DNA of 64,000 bases from Tardiphaga sp. (GTDB lineage: Bacteria; Pseudomonadota; Alphaproteobacteria; Rhizobiales; Xanthobacteraceae): positions 1 to 64,000 of the forward strand of contig JASBVG010000029.1 in assembly GCA_030147505.1 (NCBI GenBank), read 5' to 3'. The first letter of the stretch is position 1. Every line of letters starts with the position of its first letter. Positions 20,477 to 29,362 of the stretch are shown in pieces. Both the position numbers and the translations under genes were made by a program. The notes under the pieces are model-generated. The model did no database searches and had not been told where the DNA came from. It was given only the letters and a program-made list of their open reading frames with translations.

Positions 20477-21700
20477 ATGCTTACCGAAAAATTTCAGTTC
20501 GCAGGCTCATCCGGCCACATGCTCGCGGCGGCGCTCGACAAGCCGACTGGTGACATCCGTGCGACCGCTCTGCTCGCGCATTGCTTCACCTGCAGCAAGG
20601 ACACTCTCGCGGCCCGGCGCATAGCCGAAGCGCTCACCGCCCATGGCATTGCGGTGCTCCGTTTCGACTTCACCGGCCTCGGCTCCAGCGACGGTGAATT
20701 TGCCAACACCACTTTCACATCCAATGTCGAAGACCTCGTCCTCGCCGCCAATCACCTGCGCGCACTGGGCAACGCCCCCTCGATCCTGATCGGCCACAGC
20801 CTCGGCGGGGCCGCGATCCTTGCGGCCGCGAGCGGGATTCCCGAAGCTAGGGCGGTCGTCACCATCGCAGCGCCGTCCGATCCCGCCCATGTCACGCATC
20901 TGTTCGCCGACCGGCTGCATGACATCCGCGAACAGGGCGAGGTCGAGGTCAATCTCGCCGGTCGCCCGTTCCGCATCAAGCGTGCCTTCCTCGACGATGT
21001 CGCTGAACACAATCTGCTCGCCAAGGTCACGACGCTGCACAAGGCGCTGCTGGTGATGCAGGCGCCGACCGACGACACCGTGGGGATCGACAATGCCACG
21101 CGGATCTTCGTCGCAGCGAAACATCCGAAGAGTTTCGTATCGCTGGATCATGCCGACCATCTGCTGACGAAGAAGGCCGATGCGGTCTATGCGGCTGACA
21201 TGATCGCCACATGGGCATCGCGCTATCTGGCGCCGACCGAGCAAGCTGCTGGCCAGGTGCTGCCAGATGAACCACGTAAGGTCGTGGTCACCGAGACTCG
21301 GGCCGGCAAGTTCCAGCAACAGGTCGTGCTCGGTCCGCACCGTCTGATCGCCGACGAGCCTGCATCGATTGGCGGCGAGGATACCGGTCCCGGCCCCTAC
21401 GATCTCCTGCTCAGCGCGCTCGGCGCTTGCACTGCAATGACCATGCGCCTGTATGCCGATCGCAAGGCCCTGCCGATGGAGTGCGTCAGCGTCACGCTGA
21501 ACCACCAGAAGATCTACGCGAAAGACTGCGAGGAATGCGAAACGAAGGAGGGCATGCTCGACCAGATCGAACGCAACATTTCCATCGCCGGCCAGCTCGA
21601 TGCCGAGCAGCGCGCCAAGCTGATGGAGATTGCCGACAAGTGCCCGGTGCACCGGACGCTGACATCCGAGATCCGAATCGTGACGAAAGCAGTGGAATAA
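20477..21700 (+). CDS. Alpha/beta hydrolase - OsmC fusion protein
   Basis: A 407-residue two-domain protein. Residues 1-255 are an alpha/beta hydrolase with nucleophile Ser108 in LIGHSLGGAA and His in LDHADHLL. Residues about 265-405 are an OsmC-like peroxide reductase domain with the reactive pair Cys318 (SALGACTAMTM) and Cys389 (DKCPVHRTL). An extra CxxC (351-354, KDCEECE) sits between them. The fusion is a known arrangement in proteobacteria; a role in hydroperoxide or acyl-peroxide detoxification is inferred. Confidence 0.92.
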   Translation: MLTEKFQFAGSSGHMLAAALDKPTGDIRATALLAHCFTCSKDTLAARRIAEALTAHGIAVLRFDFTGLGSSDGEFANTTFTSNVEDLVLAANHLRALGNAPSILIGHSLGGAAILAAASGIPEARAVVTIAAPSDPAHVTHLFADRLHDIREQGEVEVNLAGRPFRIKRAFLDDVAEHNLLAKVTTLHKALLVMQAPTDDTVGIDNATRIFVAAKHPKSFVSLDHADHLLTKKADAVYAADMIATWASRYLAPTEQAAGQVLPDEPRKVVVTETRAGKFQQQVVLGPHRLIADEPASIGGEDTGPGPYDLLLSALGACTAMTMRLYADRKALPMECVSVTLNHQKIYAKDCEECETKEGMLDQIERNISIAGQLDAEQRAKLMEIADKCPVHRTLTSEIRIVTKAVE

Positions 21701-21903
21701 GCTTGTTGCCGACTTCCCGAAGCGCACCGGTTCCCGTTGCTAACGCAATGTCCGACAATGTGAATCCCGGCCGTTAACCTTTCTTAAAGATGTTCCTCGC
21801 AGCGCGTGCGGCGCGTGGTAAATCTGCTGGCGAGCCAAAGGAATCAGTTTCCCGCCGACGTTCATTCGCGCCGGCGTCCTGCCGCAGATTGTTTGGAAAT
21901 TTC

Positions 21904-22170
21904 ATGAGCGAAACCTTGTCCTACCGCCCGACCCGCGCTCCACTCCCGGATCAGGAGCAGAAGCAGGCGGCGTTGAGTTACCTCAACGAGGCGTGGGCCG
22001 AGGCGCGCCATGACGGTGTCGACGGCGATTGTCTCGCCCAGGCGAGCCTGTTCGCAGCATTTGCCGAACTGGTCGGCACCTATGGCGAGGATGCGGTGGC
22101 GAAATTCGTCGAGGGCCTTCCCACCCGCGTCCGCAATGGCGAATTTTCGCTGACGCTGGCGAGGCAGTAA
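21904..22170 (+). CDS. Small conserved hypothetical protein
   Basis: An 88-residue acidic helical protein (MSETLSYRPTRAPLPDQEQK at the start, then an Ala-rich helix with FAAFAELVGTYGEDAVAKF). No signal or membrane helix. I do not recognise a characterised family. I start at the ATG at 21904; the longer frame from 21790 begins in what looks like leader sequence. A palindromic repeat follows. Confidence 0.6.
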   Translation: MSETLSYRPTRAPLPDQEQKQAALSYLNEAWAEARHDGVDGDCLAQASLFAAFAELVGTYGEDAVAKFVEGLPTRVRNGEFSLTLARQ

Positions 22171-22183
22171 GTTTCATTCCCGG

Positions 22184-22286
22184 CTGTCGTCGCCCGGCTT
22201 GACCGGGCGATCCAGTAGACACCGGCACTCGCTTTCACGACTCTTACGTCGTTTACTGGATTACCCGCTTTCGCGGGTAATGACAG
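22184..22286. repeat. Palindromic repeat between two convergent genes
   Basis: CTGTCGTCGCCCGGC...GATCCAGTA on the left mirrors TACTGGATTACCCGC...TGACAG on the right, with inner hairpins GCCCGGCTTGACCGGGC and ACCCGCTTTCGCGGGT. It probably ends transcription from both sides. Confidence 0.65.
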
Positions 22287-22297
22287 TCTGAGCAGCA

Positions 22298-23632
22298 TTA
22301 CTGCTTCAACGTCTCCAGAAACTTCACCGTCTCGCCCTGGGATGGTGTGACGAGTTCGCCCTGCCACATCACCTGCCGGCCGCGCACGAAGGTGCCCACC
22401 GGCCAGCCCTTCACGATCACACCATCATACGGCGTCCAGCCCGCCTTCGAGGTCACCCATTTGTTGGTGATGGTCTCGCTGCGCTTGAGATCGACGATGG
22501 TGAAGTCGGCGTCATAGCCGGCGGCGATGCGGCCCTTCATGGCCATGTTGAACAGCCGCGCGGGCCCTGCACTGGTGAGGTCGACGAAGCGCTGCAGCGA
22601 CAGCCGACCGGCATTCACGTGATCCAGCATCAGGGGCACCAGCGTCTGCACGCCGGTCATGCCCGACGGCGAGGCCGGATAGACCTTCTGCTTCTCTTCC
22701 AGCGTATGCGGCGCGTGGTCGGAGCCGAGCACGTCGACGATGCCCTGTTCGATGCCCTTCCAGATGCCGGCGCGATGGTTGGCATCGCGCACCGGCGGAT
22801 TCATCTGCGCCAGCGTGCCGAGGCGCTCATAGCATTCCGGCGCAGCCATGGTGAGGTGATGCGGCGTCGCCTCGCAGGAGGCGACATCCTTGTGATCCCT
22901 AAGATAGTCGATCTCTTCCTTGGTCGAGATATGCAGCACATGGATGCGCTTGCCGGTCTCGCGGGCAAGATTGACCAGGCGCTGCGTCGCCATCAGTGCC
23001 GCGACCTCGTCGCGCCACACCGGATGCGAGCGGGCATCGCCCTCGATGCGCAGGCCCTTGCGCTCGTTGAGGCGGAATTCGTCCTCGGCATGGAAAGCGG
23101 CGCGGCGCCTGATGACCTGAAAGATCTTGCGCAGGCTGTCGTCATCCTCGACCAGCAGCGCGCCGGTGGAGGAGCCGATGAACACCTTCACGCCGGCGCA
23201 GCCCGGTGCGCGCTCGAGTTCCGGCAGGTCCTGCACGTTCTCGCGCGTGCCGCCGATGAAGAACGCATAATCGCAATGCATGCGGTGATGGCCGCGCTTC
23301 ACCTTGTCGGTGAAGGTGGCCTCGTCGATGGTGAGCGGATTGGTGTTCGGCATTTCGAACACGGCGGTGACCCCGCCCATAACGGCGCTGCGCGAGCCGC
23401 TTTCGAGGTCTTCCTTGTGTTCGAGGCCCGGCTCGCGGAAATGCACCTGGGTGTCCATCACGCCGGGAAGGATGTGCAAGCCTTTGCAGTCGATGGTCTT
23501 GGCGGCCTGTTCGGGCGCGAAAGTACCGAGCGCTGCGATGCGACCGTCGCGAATACCGATGTCGCGCTCGCCCTCGCCATCCTGATTGACGACAGTGCCG
23601 TTCTTCAGAATCGTGTCGAAAGTCTCGCTCAT
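22298..23632 (-). CDS. Dihydroorotase-like amidohydrolase
   Basis: A 444-residue cyclic amidohydrolase annotated as dihydroorotase in relatives. It has the carboxylated-lysine motif GVKVFIGSSTG, HVLHISTKEE, ATPHHL, and the metal-ligand segment DVLGSDHAPHTLEEK. The usual HxH of the first metal site is QVH here (Gln62, His64, in DTQVHFREPG). This substitution marks a subgroup, so true dihydroorotase activity in pyrimidine synthesis is not certain; no pyrB lies beside it. Divergent from ygfZ. Confidence 0.85.
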   Translation of the reverse strand: MSETFDTILKNGTVVNQDGEGERDIGIRDGRIAALGTFAPEQAAKTIDCKGLHILPGVMDTQVHFREPGLEHKEDLESGSRSAVMGGVTAVFEMPNTNPLTIDEATFTDKVKRGHHRMHCDYAFFIGGTRENVQDLPELERAPGCAGVKVFIGSSTGALLVEDDDSLRKIFQVIRRRAAFHAEDEFRLNERKGLRIEGDARSHPVWRDEVAALMATQRLVNLARETGKRIHVLHISTKEEIDYLRDHKDVASCEATPHHLTMAAPECYERLGTLAQMNPPVRDANHRAGIWKGIEQGIVDVLGSDHAPHTLEEKQKVYPASPSGMTGVQTLVPLMLDHVNAGRLSLQRFVDLTSAGPARLFNMAMKGRIAAGYDADFTIVDLKRSETITNKWVTSKAGWTPYDGVIVKGWPVGTFVRGRQVMWQGELVTPSQGETVKFLETLKQ

Positions 23633-23751
23633 ACCGGTCTCGCTTGCGTCTGTGGATGCCGCGCATGATGGGCGCAGGCCTTGTTACCTGCATCTTAGCG
23701 GCTTAACTTTGACGTTGATATCCATCAGACGCGATTCCTGAGATTTTCCGT

Positions 23752-24633
23752 ATGAAAGCAGCATTTCTCCCCGATCGGGGCGTGGTGAAGATCGCCGGCG
23801 ACGACGCCCGCGGTTTTCTCAACAACCTCATCACCTCGGACATCGACGCACTCGCGCCGGGCAGCGCGCGGTTCGGCGCATTGCTGACGCCGCAGGGCAA
23901 GATCGTGGCCGATTTTCTCGTCACCGAAGCGGCGACCGGTCATGGCGGCGGCCTCCTGATCGACTGTCCGCGCGAACTGGCGCAGCCGCTCGCCACCAAG
24001 CTCGGCTTCTACAAGCTGCGTGCCAAGGTGACCGTGGAGAACCTTTCCGACGGGCTCGGCGTGCTGGCCGTGTGGGATGGCGAGCCAGCGATGAAGCCTG
24101 AACTAACCTTCGCCGATCCACGCAGCGCCGCACTCGGCTATCGCATCCTGGTGCCCTCCGATCTCGCCGAGAAGACCGCATCGGTGCTCGGTGCCGACCT
24201 TGTCGACGAGACCGTTTATGAGGCGCATCGCATCGCCTGCGGCGTGCCGCGCGGCGGCATCGACTTCGCCTATGGCGACGCGTTTCCGCACGAGACCAAT
24301 ATGGACCGGATGGCAGGCATCGATTTCGACAAGGGCTGTTACATCGGCCAGGAAGTCGTGTCGCGCATGCAGCATCGCGGCACCGCGCGCACGCGCATCG
24401 TTCCCGTAACGCTCGATGGCACCACACCTGTTGCCGGCACGGAGATCCGTGCGGCCGACAAGCCGATCGGCACCATGGGGTCATCCGCGGGCAGCATTGG
24501 TCTCGCGCTGGTGCGCGCCGACCGCGCCACCGATGCGCTCGATGCCGGCGCGACGCTGCTGGCCGGCGACATCACCATTCACCTTGCCGATCCCGAAGCC
24601 GTCCGCGCCTTCGCCACCAAGAAGACCGCATGA
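23752..24633 (+). CDS. ygfZ: YgfZ/GcvT-like folate-binding protein
   Basis: A 293-residue relative of the T-protein of glycine cleavage. The YgfZ motif KGCYIGQE (in [19 protein letters not shown]) contains the conserved cysteine. YgfZ proteins bind tetrahydrofolate and help assemble or repair certain iron-sulfur clusters, including that of MiaB. First gene of a tight run: its stop overlaps the start of tag by four bases. Confidence 0.9.
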   Translation: MKAAFLPDRGVVKIAGDDARGFLNNLITSDIDALAPGSARFGALLTPQGKIVADFLVTEAATGHGGGLLIDCPRELAQPLATKLGFYKLRAKVTVENLSDGLGVLAVWDGEPAMKPELTFADPRSAALGYRILVPSDLAEKTASVLGADLVDETVYEAHRIACGVPRGGIDFAYGDAFPHETNMDRMAGIDFDKGCYIGQEVVSRMQHRGTARTRIVPVTLDGTTPVAGTEIRAADKPIGTMGSSAGSIGLALVRADRATDALDAGATLLAGDITIHLADPEAVRAFATKKTA

Positions 24634-25256
24634 GCAAAGCGCCGATCACCCATGCCGATGGCAAGACGCGCTGCCCATGGCCGGGCGAAGACCCGTTCTA
24701 TGTGGCCTATCACGACACCGAATGGGGCGTGCCGGAATATGACGACCGCGCGCTCTATGAGAAGCTGATCCTCGATGGCTTCCAGGCCGGCTTGTCGTGG
24801 ATCACCATCCTGCGCAAGCGCGACAATTTTCGAAAAGCCTTCGACGATTTCCAGCCGGAAAAGATCGTGCGCTACAGCGAGAAGAAAGTGCATGCGCTGA
24901 TGAACGATGCGGGGATCGTGCGCAATCGCTCCAAGATCGAGGGCACGATCCTCTCCGCCAAAGGCTATCTGAAGATCATGGAGGAAGGCCCGGGCTTTTC
25001 GAAGTTTCTTTGGGATTTCGTCGATGGCCAACCCATCGTGAATAACTTCAAGACTCATGGTAGCGTGCCCGCCTCTACACCACTCTCCAGCAAGATCTCG
25101 AAAGAGCTGCAGGCACGCAATTTCAAGTTCGTCGGCCCGACCATCGTCTATGCCTTCATGCAGGCGACCGGCATGGTCAATGATCACCTCACCTCCTGCT
25201 ATTGCCACGCGCTCTGCAGCAAGAAGAAACGCCCGCTGCGGCTGAAGGCGACCTGA
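24630..25256 (+). CDS. tag: DNA-3-methyladenine glycosylase I
   Basis: A 208-residue HhH-type glycosylase that removes 3-methyladenine from alkylated [23 protein letters not shown] carries the N-terminal zinc ligands (Cys15, His28 region), and [10 protein letters not shown] the C-terminal ones; the base-pocket Trp/Glu region is [22 protein letters not shown] overlap with ygfZ and TGATG overlap with the next gene show a single translationally coupled unit. Confidence 0.94.
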   Translation: MSKAPITHADGKTRCPWPGEDPFYVAYHDTEWGVPEYDDRALYEKLILDGFQAGLSWITILRKRDNFRKAFDDFQPEKIVRYSEKKVHALMNDAGIVRNRSKIEGTILSAKGYLKIMEEGPGFSKFLWDFVDGQPIVNNFKTHGSVPASTPLSSKISKELQARNFKFVGPTIVYAFMQATGMVNDHLTSCYCHALCSKKKRPLRLKAT

Positions 25257-25870
25257 TGGCAAAAGCGATCGTGACAGGCAGCACGCCGCGCGCCTGGCAA
25301 CGCATGCTGTCGGGCCGCCGGCTGGACCTGCTCGATCCCTCGCCGCTCGATGTCGAACTGGCGGATATCGCTCACGGCCTCGCCCGCACGGCGCGCTGGA
25401 ACGGACAGACGCGCGGCACGCATATCTTTTCGGTTGCGCAGCATTCGCTGCTGGTCGAAGCGATCATGCGTGAGCAAGCTCCGAAGGTCGATGATCGATG
25501 GAGCGTCGCAGCATTGCTGCACGATTCGCCGGAATATGTGATCGGCGACATGATTTCGCCGTTCAAGGCCGTGATCGGCAACGCCTACAAGATGGTGGAG
25601 CATCGTCTGCTCGCCGCGATCCATATCCGCTTCGGCCTGCCGGCGGAGCTGAATCCGAAGATGACGAAGGTGATCAAGAACGCCGATATGGGCGCGGCCT
25701 ATCTGGAAGCGACGCGCCTTGCGGGCTTTGCCGAGACCGAAGCGAAGCGATTGTTCGGCAAGGACCCTTGTTTAGAGCTGGAGGTCGAAACGGATTATCT
25801 GACGCCATGGTCGGCCAGCAAGGCCGAGAAGCGGTTTCTCGCGCGCTTCGAGACACTGACGGCGGGATGA
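25256..25870 (+). CDS. HD-domain phosphohydrolase (YfbR-like)
   Basis: A 204-residue HD protein: His in VAQHSLLVEAI and His-Asp in ALLHDSPEYVIGD, with an AEP-like late Asp (NADMGAAY). YfbR-type members are 5'-deoxyribonucleotidases acting on dNMPs; this activity is inferred from family. The start shares one base with the tag stop, so I use 25256 rather than the longer frame from 25202. Confidence 0.85.
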   Translation: MAKAIVTGSTPRAWQRMLSGRRLDLLDPSPLDVELADIAHGLARTARWNGQTRGTHIFSVAQHSLLVEAIMREQAPKVDDRWSVAALLHDSPEYVIGDMISPFKAVIGNAYKMVEHRLLAAIHIRFGLPAELNPKMTKVIKNADMGAAYLEATRLAGFAETEAKRLFGKDPCLELEVETDYLTPWSASKAEKRFLARFETLTAG

Positions 25871-25903
25871 CAGGCATGGCCAGGTCGCGGTAGAAAGAAC
25901 ATC

Positions 25904-26410
25904 ATGATCTATGTCTGCTCCCTTGCCGATCTGCATGCCACCGTCAAAGCGACGGGAGCGAGCCATGTGCTGACGATCATGGCCAATGTGGCGCAGGTGG
26001 TGCGCCCGGAAACGGTGATCGAGGCCAATCACCTGCGCGTGCAGGTGGACGATATTACCGAGGCCATGGACGGCTTTGTCGCCCCGGACGCAAGTCATGT
26101 GACGCAAGTGATGGATTTCGTACGCGGCTGGGACCGCGCCTCACCGCTGGTGATCCATTGCTATGCGGGAATTTCACGCTCCACCGCCAGCGCTTTCACG
26201 GCCGCCTGCATGCTCAATCCGCATCGTGACGAGAACGAAATCGCGCGACGCATCCGCACAGCCTCGCCGATCGCATCGCCGAACCGGTTGATCGTATCGC
26301 TCGCCGACAAGGCGCTCGGCCGCGACGGACGCATGGTCCGCGCGCTCGACGATATGGGGCCGGGAAGTCTGACGGTGCTCGGCAAGCCGTTTCGCATCGA
26401 TCTGGAATGA
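25904..26410 (+). CDS. Tyrosine/dual-specificity phosphatase-like protein
   Basis: A 168-residue protein with the CX5R signature HCYAGISRS (nucleophile Cys86, Arg92) and an upstream Asp-containing loop (VDDITEAMDG) that could supply the general acid. Similar proteins in rhizobia are annotated tyrosine phosphatase or predicted protein phosphatase; the target is unknown. It follows the HD gene by 33 bp and probably belongs to the ygfZ operon. Confidence 0.85.
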   Translation: MIYVCSLADLHATVKATGASHVLTIMANVAQVVRPETVIEANHLRVQVDDITEAMDGFVAPDASHVTQVMDFVRGWDRASPLVIHCYAGISRSTASAFTAACMLNPHRDENEIARRIRTASPIASPNRLIVSLADKALGRDGRMVRALDDMGPGSLTVLGKPFRIDLE

Positions 26411-26531
26411 TGCGTCAAAATACATGCGCGGTTTGAACGACAGCGACTTCGACAAGCACTAAGTCCCTGCGGCTTCCCTCACTTCTCCCGTTGTGGGACA
26501 AAAGAGGAAGAAGACCGGGGGCTTACGCCAG

Positions 26532-29228
26532 ATGTTCGATCTCGATTTCATTGCGCTTGTCGTTGCCATCGTCGCATTCTTCTTCGCCCGCAAGGCGCGC
26601 AACGAGGTGAAAATCCTGCGCGCCCGGCTGGATGCGCTCGAAGCCGCGCCGCAGGCGGCAAGACCCGCGGCAACAGCGACTGTAACGGCAGCGCCGCTTG
26701 TGCCGGAATTGCCGGCCGACATCACGACGGCAGAACCGACCGTCAGTGTCGACGAAGCACCGACTCCGCCGCTGCAACCTGAGATCACTGCGCGCCCCAC
26801 ACCCGAGATCGCAGCCGCGCCAGAAGCTGCAGGACCGCCCGCTGCACGGCCCGGCTTCGAAGAGCGGATCGGCACGCGCTGGGTGGTCTGGGTCGGTGGC
26901 CTGACGCTGGCACTCGGTGGCCTCTTCATGGTCCGCTATTCCATCGAGGCCGGGCTGCTCGGCCCGGAAGTCCGCGTGTTGCTCGGCGGGCTGTTCGCGC
27001 TGGCGCTGCTCGCCGTCGGCGAGGTCGCGCGCCGCAAGGAATCGCTGTCCTCCATCGCACCGCTGCCGATCGCCAATATCCCGGCAATCCTCACGGCGGC
27101 CGGCACCGCCGTGGCCTTTGCCACGATCTATGCGGCCTATGCGCTCTACGACTTCCTCGTGCCCGGCACCGCCTTCGTGCTGCTCGGCATCGTCGCCATG
27201 GGCACCATGGCTGCGGCGCTGCTGCACGGCCCCGCGCTTGCGGGGCTCGGGCTTGTCGGCGCCTTCGTGACGCCAATGCTGGTGTCGTCCGACAAGCCGG
27301 ATTATTGGGCGCTCTACATCTATCTCGCCATTGTGTCGGCCGCCGCCTTTGCACTGGCGCGGATGCGCATGTGGCGCTGGCTGGTGCTCACCACCATCGC
27401 CTTCACGACGTTCTGGACGCTGCCCGGGCTTGAGGCCGGCGCTGCGACGGTCGCGCCGCATGTCTTCCACGTCATCGCCTGCTTCGTGCTGGCCGCGCTG
27501 CTGGTGGTGTGCGGCTTCATGTACGGCCCGCCCGCCGAGTCGGGCCGCATCGAGGGCATCTCGTCGGCAGCACTCGGGGCCAGCCTGTTCGGTGCGACGC
27601 TGATCGTGCTCGCCAGCTTCCATACCGATCTGGCGATGATCGCGTTCGCGCTCCTGGTCGCCGGAACGCTATTCGTCACCTGGTATGCGCAGGCCGCGAC
27701 CGGCGCAGTGGCCGTCGCCGCGGGCTTCGTCGCGGTCGTGTTCCTGTCCTGGGCCATCCAGGGCAATCTCGACATGCTGGTGCTGCCCGGCGGCCCGCTG
27801 GAGGGCATCGGCATCAGCCCGATCGAGGGTTCGGTGACGCTGCATCTCGGCAGTGCCGCGGTGTTCGCGCTCGGCTTCGGCGTCATCGGCTTCCTGGCGC
27901 AGGGGCGTTCGATCAGCGCGGTCATTCCGGTGGTCTGGGCGGCCTGCGCCACCTTCGTTCCGATCGCACTCCTGGTCGCGCTTTATGCCCGCATCGCGCA
28001 TCTGGACCGCTCGATCCCCTTCGCCATCCTCGCCGTGCTCATTGCGGCCGGCTTCGCTGCCGCCACCGAACTGCTCAGCAAGCGAGAACAGAGGCCGGGC
28101 CTCGCGATCTCGACCGCCCTGTTCGCCACCGGCACGCTCGGCGCACTGGCGCTGGCGCTGACCTTCGCGCTGGAGAAAGGCTGGCTCACCATCGCGCTGG
28201 CGCTGATGGCGCTCGGCACCGCATGGATTTCCATGCAGCGGCCGATCCCGTTCCTGCGCTGGCTTGCGGCGATTCTCGCCGGCATCGTCTGCGCGCGAAT
28301 GGCCTACGAACCGCGCGTCGTCGGAGATCTCGTCGGCGCCACGCCGATCTTCAACTGGCTGCTCTGGGGTTATGGCGTGCCGGCGGCGTCATTCTGGGGC
28401 GCTAGCCTGCTGATGCGTCGCCGCGGCGACGATGCGCCGCTGCGCATGGTGGAATCCGCCGCCATCCTGTTCACGGTGTTGCTGGCGTTCCTGGAGATCC
28501 GCCACTACGTCAATGGCGGCGACGTCTATCGCGTCAGCTCCGACCTCGTTGAGATAGCTCTGCAGGTCTCCAGCACGCTCGCGATGGCGATCGGCCTCGA
28601 ACGCCTGCGGGTGCGCAGCGGCAGTATCGTCCACAATGTCGGGGCCGTCGTCCTCACAGTCTATGCCGGACTTGCCTCGCTGGGCGGACTGCTGTTCCTC
28701 GCCAATCCGAATATCTGGCGTATCGATGTCGGCGGTGTGGTCTTCAATCTGCTCCTGCTCGGCTATGCCCTGCCAGCAGTTCTCGCGCTGCTGCTATCCT
28801 ACGCGGTCGCAGGTCGCCGCAAGCCGGCCTATGCCAACACCGTGGCCGGCGGCGCGCTGGTGCTGGCGCTGGCCTATGTGACATTCGAGATCCGGCGCGT
28901 CTATCACGGACCGGTTTTCGCCAATGCGCGGGTCTATGACGCCGAGCAATATACGCTGTCGATTGCGTGGCTCGTCTTCGGCGTCGCCCTGCTCGCCGCG
29001 GGTCTGATCTTCGCCTCACAGCGGGCGCGGCTTGCCTCTGCTGTCGTTATCGGGCTCACCGTGCTGAAGGCTTTCCTGATCGACATGTCGTCGCTGACAG
29101 GCGTCTGGCGGGCCCTGTCCTTCATGTGCCTCGGCCTCGTGTTGGTCGCCATCGGCTATCTGTATCAGCGCATCCTGTTCGGCCGGAAGAAGACCAGCGA
29201 GATTCGTTCCAAGATTGCCGGAACTTAA
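26532..29228 (+). CDS. DUF2339 large polytopic membrane protein
   Basis: An 898-residue protein. It opens with a membrane helix (DLDFIALVVAIVAFFFARKA), a short coiled coil and an Ala/Pro-rich linker to about residue 105, then more than twenty hydrophobic segments. The motif IGTRWVVWVGGLTLALGGLF begins the DUF2339 core. Function is unknown; the family is sometimes placed near envelope biogenesis proteins. I chose the ATG at 26532; an in-frame GTG at 26493 is possible. Confidence 0.88.
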   Translation: MFDLDFIALVVAIVAFFFARKARNEVKILRARLDALEAAPQAARPAATATVTAAPLVPELPADITTAEPTVSVDEAPTPPLQPEITARPTPEIAAAPEAAGPPAARPGFEERIGTRWVVWVGGLTLALGGLFMVRYSIEAGLLGPEVRVLLGGLFALALLAVGEVARRKESLSSIAPLPIANIPAILTAAGTAVAFATIYAAYALYDFLVPGTAFVLLGIVAMGTMAAALLHGPALAGLGLVGAFVTPMLVSSDKPDYWALYIYLAIVSAAAFALARMRMWRWLVLTTIAFTTFWTLPGLEAGAATVAPHVFHVIACFVLAALLVVCGFMYGPPAESGRIEGISSAALGASLFGATLIVLASFHTDLAMIAFALLVAGTLFVTWYAQAATGAVAVAAGFVAVVFLSWAIQGNLDMLVLPGGPLEGIGISPIEGSVTLHLGSAAVFALGFGVIGFLAQGRSISAVIPVVWAACATFVPIALLVALYARIAHLDRSIPFAILAVLIAAGFAAATELLSKREQRPGLAISTALFATGTLGALALALTFALEKGWLTIALALMALGTAWISMQRPIPFLRWLAAILAGIVCARMAYEPRVVGDLVGATPIFNWLLWGYGVPAASFWGASLLMRRRGDDAPLRMVESAAILFTVLLAFLEIRHYVNGGDVYRVSSDLVEIALQVSSTLAMAIGLERLRVRSGSIVHNVGAVVLTVYAGLASLGGLLFLANPNIWRIDVGGVVFNLLLLGYALPAVLALLLSYAVAGRRKPAYANTVAGGALVLALAYVTFEIRRVYHGPVFANARVYDAEQYTLSIAWLVFGVALLAAGLIFASQRARLASAVVIGLTVLKAFLIDMSSLTGVWRALSFMCLGLVLVAIGYLYQRILFGRKKTSEIRSKIAGT

Positions 29229-29362
29229 TTTGGCATCACAAACTTGTTGCAGCGTGATGCTTATGCTGCAATGCGACAATCGAGCATACATCTGTCCTAT
29301 CGATCGACGCCGCAACCGCTATCCTCCATGCGGCGTCCCCATCATTGGTCCGGAGCTCCCTT

